Virus record (IMG/VR): IMGVR_UViG_3300050140_000010
Location: 1 to 23,988 of that record
Direction: 5' to 3' (one strand)
Length of the DNA stretch: 23,988 bases
DNA from: a virus
Made by a program: the position numbers and the translations under genes
In this document: piece after piece, positions 19,886 through 23,988 of the stretch
Layout of the letters: every line of letters begins with the position of its first letter
Numbering within the stretch: the first letter of the stretch is position 1
Notes under the pieces: model-generated
What the model saw: the letters and a program-made list of their open reading frames with translations, nothing else
Databases searched by the model: none
Told to the model about the DNA's origin: nothing

Positions 19886-21607
19886 ATGAATGAAGAGGAC
19901 AAGCAGAACCGCCAACTATTATATGCTGCGGTTTATCAAAGATACATAGAGGCAGGCGCAAGCCCGGCAGAAGCATCCGCCGCAACCGAGGGAATGATAT
20001 TCAAACACATCAACAATTTATTTGGATTTCAAGGTCTTGCTTATCAGATGGGGGAGATCTCTTTCCCCTTCTTTTGCAAATACTTTCTTCAAGACACATT
20101 CATACCGAAAGAAAACAATGCCGCCCGCGAACTTGCGCCGGTGCATCTTGAGGTGTGGGACGAGCTCGACAGGATGTTTCTACGGGATGAATTCGACAAA
20201 GAAGAATTCATACTTCCCCGAGGTTGTGCCAAAACAACAATAGTTGACTTTGCTTTGTCCGTGTGGTTGCACTGCTATAAAAAATCTACTTACACATTAG
20301 TTTGCGGACGTACAGAGCAGGACAGTACAGAATTTCTCGCACAAACTCGGCAGGCCTTTGAAGAGAATAAATATATCCTCGATGCTTTTGGGAAGTTGGT
20401 AAATACTAAATTAACCGTCAACAAATTGGAGCTTGAACTATCCAACAAAACAAAAATACAGGCCATATCTTCAACCTCTTCAATGCGTGGTAAAAAGTAT
20501 GACGGCAACCGCCCCAGCGTTATTATCGCAGACGATTATCAAGGGCGAATTGATATTATCACGCAGGAGGCAAGGGATAAAAAGTATAACACCTGGATGG
20601 AAGACAGCGGGTATGCAGGAGATAAAGCGGTCTACCGCAAAAAAGTGAAGATTAAGCAGGCAACAAAATTTATTGTTTGCGGCACTATCTTACATCGTGA
20701 CTGCTTTATGTCGAGGCTCCTACTCAATAAGGATTATAAGCACGTTTTAAAAAGAGCGGTTAATTTTGATGTAGACGATTTCTTCCACGCTGAATTGTGG
20801 GAAGAATTTCGTCTTATTTATTTTAACGACAAATTACAAGACAGTGTTTCGGCTGCTAAAGAGTTTTATTATCAGCACGAGCCGGAATTGCAATATAAAA
20901 CGATCTGGGAAGATAAATTTGATTGTCTTGACCTTGCGATAGACTATTATACCAACCCACAGGCATTTAAACAAGAGATGATGAACGATGCCTCAAAGAT
21001 TGGCGAAAAATGGTTTAAGTCTAACCGTGCCGATGAGGATATTGAAAATCACACCTTTGTTAAGACAATGCTTTGTGTTGACCCCGCTTCAACATCAACT
21101 CGTAATTCAGACAGTTTTGCTTTTCTTGTCGGCTCGCTTGCAGACAATGACTTTAAATATGTCCGCAAGGGCGAACTCCTAAAGATGGATGCCCGCACGG
21201 AGTTTGACAAATACATCGAGCATATTGTCAAACTTTTAAGGGATTATTCGGATATTACTTGCGTCTACATCGAGAAGAATACTTTTAACGGCTCCGACGC
21301 GAACCGATTAGAGCAGTTTATAGAAGCGGATCCGCTACTAAGGGGTAGAGGGATAACTATCATCAATGAGGCTACGAGGGCTAACAAGGACGATAAGATA
21401 GCAAGTTGCGTCGCGGATGTAAACAACGGCAGGATTATATTTAATGCCGAGGACACAGATTTTATTCAGCAGGTTATGGACTTCGCGGGAACAGATTTCA
21501 CGCAACACGATGATGCGCCCGATATTTTGTCTGAATTTAGTAATCGCATTAGCAATATTATTACAATTGGTACAATCACATTTTTAGATAAAAAAGTCTT
21601 GTTTTAA
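19886..21607 (+). CDS. terL: Terminase large subunit
   Basis: 573 residues, ATG with SD AAGGTGA. The ATPase half has Walker A PRGCAKTT (111-118), Walker B SVIIADD (211-217) and a coupling motif near GTILHRDC (266-273). The nuclease half has the RNase-H-like acidic set: D399 in LCVDPAST, E463 in VYIEKNT, and D543/D546 in HDDAPD. This is the motor that packages DNA into the prohead and cuts it at the end. The length is normal and the reading frame intact. Confidence 0.93.
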   Translation: MNEEDKQNRQLLYAAVYQRYIEAGASPAEASAATEGMIFKHINNLFGFQGLAYQMGEISFPFFCKYFLQDTFIPKENNAARELAPVHLEVWDELDRMFLRDEFDKEEFILPRGCAKTTIVDFALSVWLHCYKKSTYTLVCGRTEQDSTEFLAQTRQAFEENKYILDAFGKLVNTKLTVNKLELELSNKTKIQAISSTSSMRGKKYDGNRPSVIIADDYQGRIDIITQEARDKKYNTWMEDSGYAGDKAVYRKKVKIKQATKFIVCGTILHRDCFMSRLLLNKDYKHVLKRAVNFDVDDFFHAELWEEFRLIYFNDKLQDSVSAAKEFYYQHEPELQYKTIWEDKFDCLDLAIDYYTNPQAFKQEMMNDASKIGEKWFKSNRADEDIENHTFVKTMLCVDPASTSTRNSDSFAFLVGSLADNDFKYVRKGELLKMDARTEFDKYIEHIVKLLRDYSDITCVYIEKNTFNGSDANRLEQFIEADPLLRGRGITIINEATRANKDDKIASCVADVNNGRIIFNAEDTDFIQQVMDFAGTDFTQHDDAPDILSEFSNRISNIITIGTITFLDKKVLF

Positions 21608-21632
21608 AAAGCCTGCTTATTTAGCAGGCTTT
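21608..21632 (-). terminator. Terminator shared by terL end and the reverse RHH gene
   Basis: A perfect 9-bp stem (AAAGCCTGC, 21608-21616, with GCAGGCTTT, 21624-21632), loop TTATTTA. On the reverse strand the tail is TTTTT, better than the forward tail. The RHH stop codon is in the loop; the terL stop is one base before the stem. Confidence 0.75.
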
Positions 21633-21760
21633 AGGTATTCTTCAATTGCTTTTTCTATTATTTTGCTAATTGGTACCATAGTCTTTTCCGAATAGTCTTT
21701 GAGCTGTTTCACTAAACCTATCGGCAAAGATGTCCCGATTCGCTCTTTATTTTTTAGCAT
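21617..21760 (-). CDS. Ribbon-helix-helix (CopG/Arc-like) repressor
   Basis: 47 residues after GAGGTGATAATT. MLKNKERIGTSLPIGLVKQL forms the strand and first helix, KDYSEKTMVPISKIIEKAIE the second helix: the ribbon-helix-helix pattern, binding DNA as a dimer through the N-terminal strand. It is divergent from the GIY-YIG endonuclease, with overlapping promoters, so it likely represses itself and the nuclease. Confidence 0.8.
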   Translation of the reverse strand: MLKNKERIGTSLPIGLVKQLKDYSEKTMVPISKIIEKAIEEYLKPAK

Positions 21761-21778
21761 AATTATCACCTCAAAAAC

Positions 21779-21807
21779 ATTATACCACATAACACAAGGT
21801 ATTGACA
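21779..21807 (-). promoter_or_regulatory. Promoter of the RHH gene
   Basis: Reverse strand: perfect TATAAT (21784-21779), with TGTCAA 17 bp upstream (21807-21802), which is the same six bases as the forward -35. The weaker -35 makes strength uncertain. Confidence 0.5.
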
Positions 21808-21831
21808 AGTAACATAACTTTATGATATAAT
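21802..21831 (+). promoter_or_regulatory. Strong promoter of the GIY-YIG gene
   Basis: TTGACA (21802-21807), 18-bp spacer, TATAAT (21826-21831): both hexamers are consensus. Direct repeats ACATAAC at 21787-21793 and 21812-21818 flank the -35 and are candidate RHH operators. Confidence 0.7.
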
Positions 21832-21849
21832 ATATATGAGGTGAAAAGC

Positions 21850-22680
21850 ATGGAAGAAGAGGCCAATAAGCCATATGGTTTTATTTATATTACTACTAAC
21901 TTAATCAATGGGAAAAAGTACGTAGGGCAAAAAACATATAATAATCGTTGGAAGTGCTACTTAGGAAGTGGGAAATACTTTAAACTTGCGGTTAAGAAAC
22001 ACGGCAGAGAAAACTTTGTAAAAGAAATAGTTGCTATTGCATACTGCAAAGATGAACTTAACAAGTTAGAAGCAGAATATATAAAAAAATTCAATGCCGT
22101 TCAGTCTGCCGATTATTACAATGTTGCTACCGACAGTTTCCCTTCGTACATCGGGCTAAAGCATACAGAAGATTATAAAATCAAAATGAAAATACTTAAT
22201 GAAGGCAAACTGATGAGCGAAAAGTCAAAAGAAAGAATGAAAGAAAATCATTATGATGTTAGTGGGGAAAATAACCCGAACTATGGGAAACATTGGTCAG
22301 AAGAATGGCGTACAAATCATAGCAAAGCAATAAGCGGGGAAAATAATGTTTTATTTGGAACTCACCGCAGTGAAGAAACCAAACGGAAAATAAGTGAATC
22401 GAATAAAGGCAAAATTTTTAGTGAGAAACACTTGCAAAATTTAAGCAAGGCTCATAAAGGGAAGGAATTAGGAAGCAGTAATCCTAAAGCTAAAAAAGTA
22501 GTTTGTTTAACTGAAAATAAGATATTTGATACTTTAAAAGATGCTGCTGAATATTATAATTGTACAAGTTCAAATATTTCCATGTGTTGTAGTGACAGAA
22601 GCCGTAAGCATGCTGGTAAACTTTCAGATGGTACAAAACTGCAATGGATGTATTATAGTGACTATTTGCTGTTAGTCTAA
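21850..22680 (+). CDS. GIY-YIG homing endonuclease with NUMOD3 repeats
   Basis: 276 residues, ATG after GAGGTG. GIY-YIG nuclease: GFIYITTNLINGKKYVGQK (10-28), acidic catalytic E74 (LEAEYIKKF). Three NUMOD3-type repeats follow (NYGKHWSEEW; LFGTHRSEETKRKISESNKG; KHLQNLSKAHKGKE), then a NUMOD1/IENR1 DNA-binding end (KVVCLTENKIFDTLKDAAEY). Similar in build to I-BmoI/I-TevI types. It has its own promoter and terminator and sits between terL and the portal gene, so it is a mobile gene; no intron is evident. Confidence 0.88.
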   Translation: MEEEANKPYGFIYITTNLINGKKYVGQKTYNNRWKCYLGSGKYFKLAVKKHGRENFVKEIVAIAYCKDELNKLEAEYIKKFNAVQSADYYNVATDSFPSYIGLKHTEDYKIKMKILNEGKLMSEKSKERMKENHYDVSGENNPNYGKHWSEEWRTNHSKAISGENNVLFGTHRSEETKRKISESNKGKIFSEKHLQNLSKAHKGKELGSSNPKAKKVVCLTENKIFDTLKDAAEYYNCTSSNISMCCSDRSRKHAGKLSDGTKLQWMYYSDYLLLV

Positions 22681-22695
22681 AAATAAATAACAATT

Positions 22696-22726
22696 AAGCA
22701 CTCTCGGATGGGGGTGCTTTTGTTTT
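22696..22726 (+). terminator. Terminator after the homing endonuclease gene
   Basis: A 10-bp stem (22696-22705 with 22710-22719, two G-T pairs) with loop GGAT, followed by TTTGTTTT. It would isolate the cassette from the portal gene 16 bp downstream, so portal expression needs antitermination or a start site after it. Confidence 0.7.
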
Positions 22727-22741
22727 AGGGGGAAAGCATAA

Positions 22742-23988
22742 ATGTTCGATGTGAATGTGAATAAAGAAATTCTTACTAAGGTTTTTGGAAATTTTCAACT
22801 TTCTTATCACATCAATCTCAAAATGTACCTGTATTACATGGGGGTAACGGATGGAAATACTTTGGGTATTTCTACAAATGGTTCATATGACGATTTGGTA
22901 ATTAATGAGTTTAATTTGGATGCGGAAGGTGCAGGAAACTATAATTTCGTAAATGACAGATATGGAAAAGGAATATCTACCAATTTTATTAAAAAATTCA
23001 TTAAAGAAGAGGTGTCTTATAGCGTCGGAAATGATATTACTTACACCAGTCACAAGGGCGATGATAAAATCATTGAACTGTTGAGGCAAAGCACAGCCCA
23101 TTGGAAAGCTGACCATGATGCAAACTTGGCGAAAAATATGTTAGTTTATTCTGCTGCTTATGAATTGTACTACATTGATAAAGATGCTCAATTTTGCAGC
23201 CGAGTAATCAGCCCAAGACACGGTATTGCCTATACTGATAGTTGCGATAATTTAATATTTTTTCTTCATATTTTCAGACAACGCTATGATACCAAAATGT
23301 ATGTTGATATTTATACCGACAGCGAAATTATACATTGTGATGAAACATTTAACGAATTAGGACGCACTTCTCATCCTTTTGGATGTGTTCCGATAGGTAT
23401 TGCAACGGTAAGTGAAGAAGGATGGTTGGATAGCATTTATAGCGATATTAAATCTCTTCAAGATGCTTATTCCAGAAATTTGAGCGACATATCAAGCGAG
23501 ATAACCGAGTTTAGGAACGCTTATCTTGTGCTCAATAACCTCGACTTGCAAGACGGTGACCTTGCCACAATGAAAAAGCAGGGCATTATGAAAACCAAAG
23601 GCAAAGACGGCTCCGCTGGATGGCTTATCAAAACTATCAACGACACTTTCATCCAAAACACTCTCACAACCCTTGAAGATAAGATGTTCCAAATTTCTTG
23701 CCACATAAACAGCAACGAGAAAATGAGCGCCAACACTTCAAGTCTGGCACTGCGCGCGCGCCTCATATCTCTTGAGGAAAAATGTAAACTCAATCAAAAA
23801 GCCCTTGCAAATTGCGTAAAAACACGGCTTCAGATGCTACTTGTTTACATGAACGGACTGAAAAACACGTCTTACGATTACAGGGACATAAAGGTCAAGT
23901 TTACGCCGAATATTCCGTCAGATGATCTGACAAATAGCACTGTTGTCACCGCTTTGGGCGATAAACTAAGCACCGAAACCGCCCTGTC
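22742..23988 (+). CDS. Portal protein, partial (SPP1 gp6-like)
   Basis: Open from the ATG (SD GGGGGAAAG) to the window edge, about 415 residues with no stop, so truncated by the window. Features: an N-terminal NVNKEILTKVFGNF, a long conserved middle (YSVGNDITYTSHKGDDKIIE; SAAYELYYIDKDAQFCSRVI), GWLDSIYSDIKSLQDAYSRN, and a helical stem. This pattern is typical of SPP1 gp6-type portals, which form the dodecameric ring through which terminase threads DNA. It follows terL, as usual, apart from the inserted cassette. Confidence 0.85.
   Translation, partial: MFDVNVNKEILTKVFGNFQLSYHINLKMYLYYMGVTDGNTLGISTNGSYDDLVINEFNLDAEGAGNYNFVNDRYGKGISTNFIKKFIKEEVSYSVGNDITYTSHKGDDKIIELLRQSTAHWKADHDANLAKNMLVYSAAYELYYIDKDAQFCSRVISPRHGIAYTDSCDNLIFFLHIFRQRYDTKMYVDIYTDSEIIHCDETFNELGRTSHPFGCVPIGIATVSEEGWLDSIYSDIKSLQDAYSRNLSDISSEITEFRNAYLVLNNLDLQDGDLATMKKQGIMKTKGKDGSAGWLIKTINDTFIQNTLTTLEDKMFQISCHINSNEKMSANTSSLALRARLISLEEKCKLNQKALANCVKTRLQMLLVYMNGLKNTSYDYRDIKVKFTPNIPSDDLTNSTVVTALGDKLSTETAL

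Overview
This window looks like about 24 kb of a temperate double-stranded DNA phage or prophage from a low-GC Firmicute, most likely a Clostridia-type gut bacterium. The evidence is AGGAGG-type ribosome binding sites with some GTG and TTG starts, very dense genes with ATGA-type overlaps, and gene families typical of Clostridia siphophages: a cI/cro-like switch, Rha regulators, Sak4 with an SSB-like partner, a DnaC-like loader, RusA, terminase and an SPP1 gp6-like portal. No integrase, lysis or tail genes lie inside the window, so lysogeny is inferred from the switch.

Layout. (1) 1-700: end of an unidentified gene, a terminator, a reverse-strand XRE repressor and a divergent Cro-like gene, with palindromic operator candidates. 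(2) 794-4041: two modules of similar shape. In each, a forward small gene is overlapped at its 3' end by a convergent reverse gene, whose promoter lies just before a Rha-type regulator; the two Rha proteins are full-length paralogs. (3) 4046-5931: a run of very small genes (Cys-rich, basic, or single-helix membrane proteins). (4) 5928-8103: recombination module (Sak4 ATPase and an SSB-like protein ending DDDLPF) followed by an HNH homing endonuclease. (5) 8144-15515: radical SAM enzyme, replication initiator with internal tandem repeats (possible origin), DnaC-like helicase loader, PAPS-reductase-like enzyme, RusA resolvase, ASCH/PUA-like protein, a small phage protein fused to a GIY-YIG domain, and small accessory genes. 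(6) 15564-16784: a four-gene reverse operon (74-aa and 134-aa unknowns, a small HTH protein, an AP2-domain protein). (7) 16864-18347: a forward promoter with three evenly spaced TTGCACAA repeats, a small basic protein, an ArpU/RinA-like late regulator, a terminator and a terminase small subunit-like gene. (8) 18348-19034: a 687-bp AT-rich non-coding stretch in the packaging module. (9) 19035-23988: a winged-helix-like protein, a small unknown, the terminase large subunit, a self-contained cassette (RHH repressor divergent from a GIY-YIG homing endonuclease, terminators on both sides), then the portal gene, which runs off the end.

How it fits together: the XRE/Cro pair would decide lysogeny, the left-to-right early operon would deliver Rha regulators, recombination and replication functions, and the ArpU-like protein would switch on packaging and structural genes. 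Three or four elements look like inserted passengers (HNH gene, GIY-YIG fusion, reverse AP2 operon, RHH/GIY-YIG cassette). I found no CRISPR array, tRNA, rRNA or insertion sequence.
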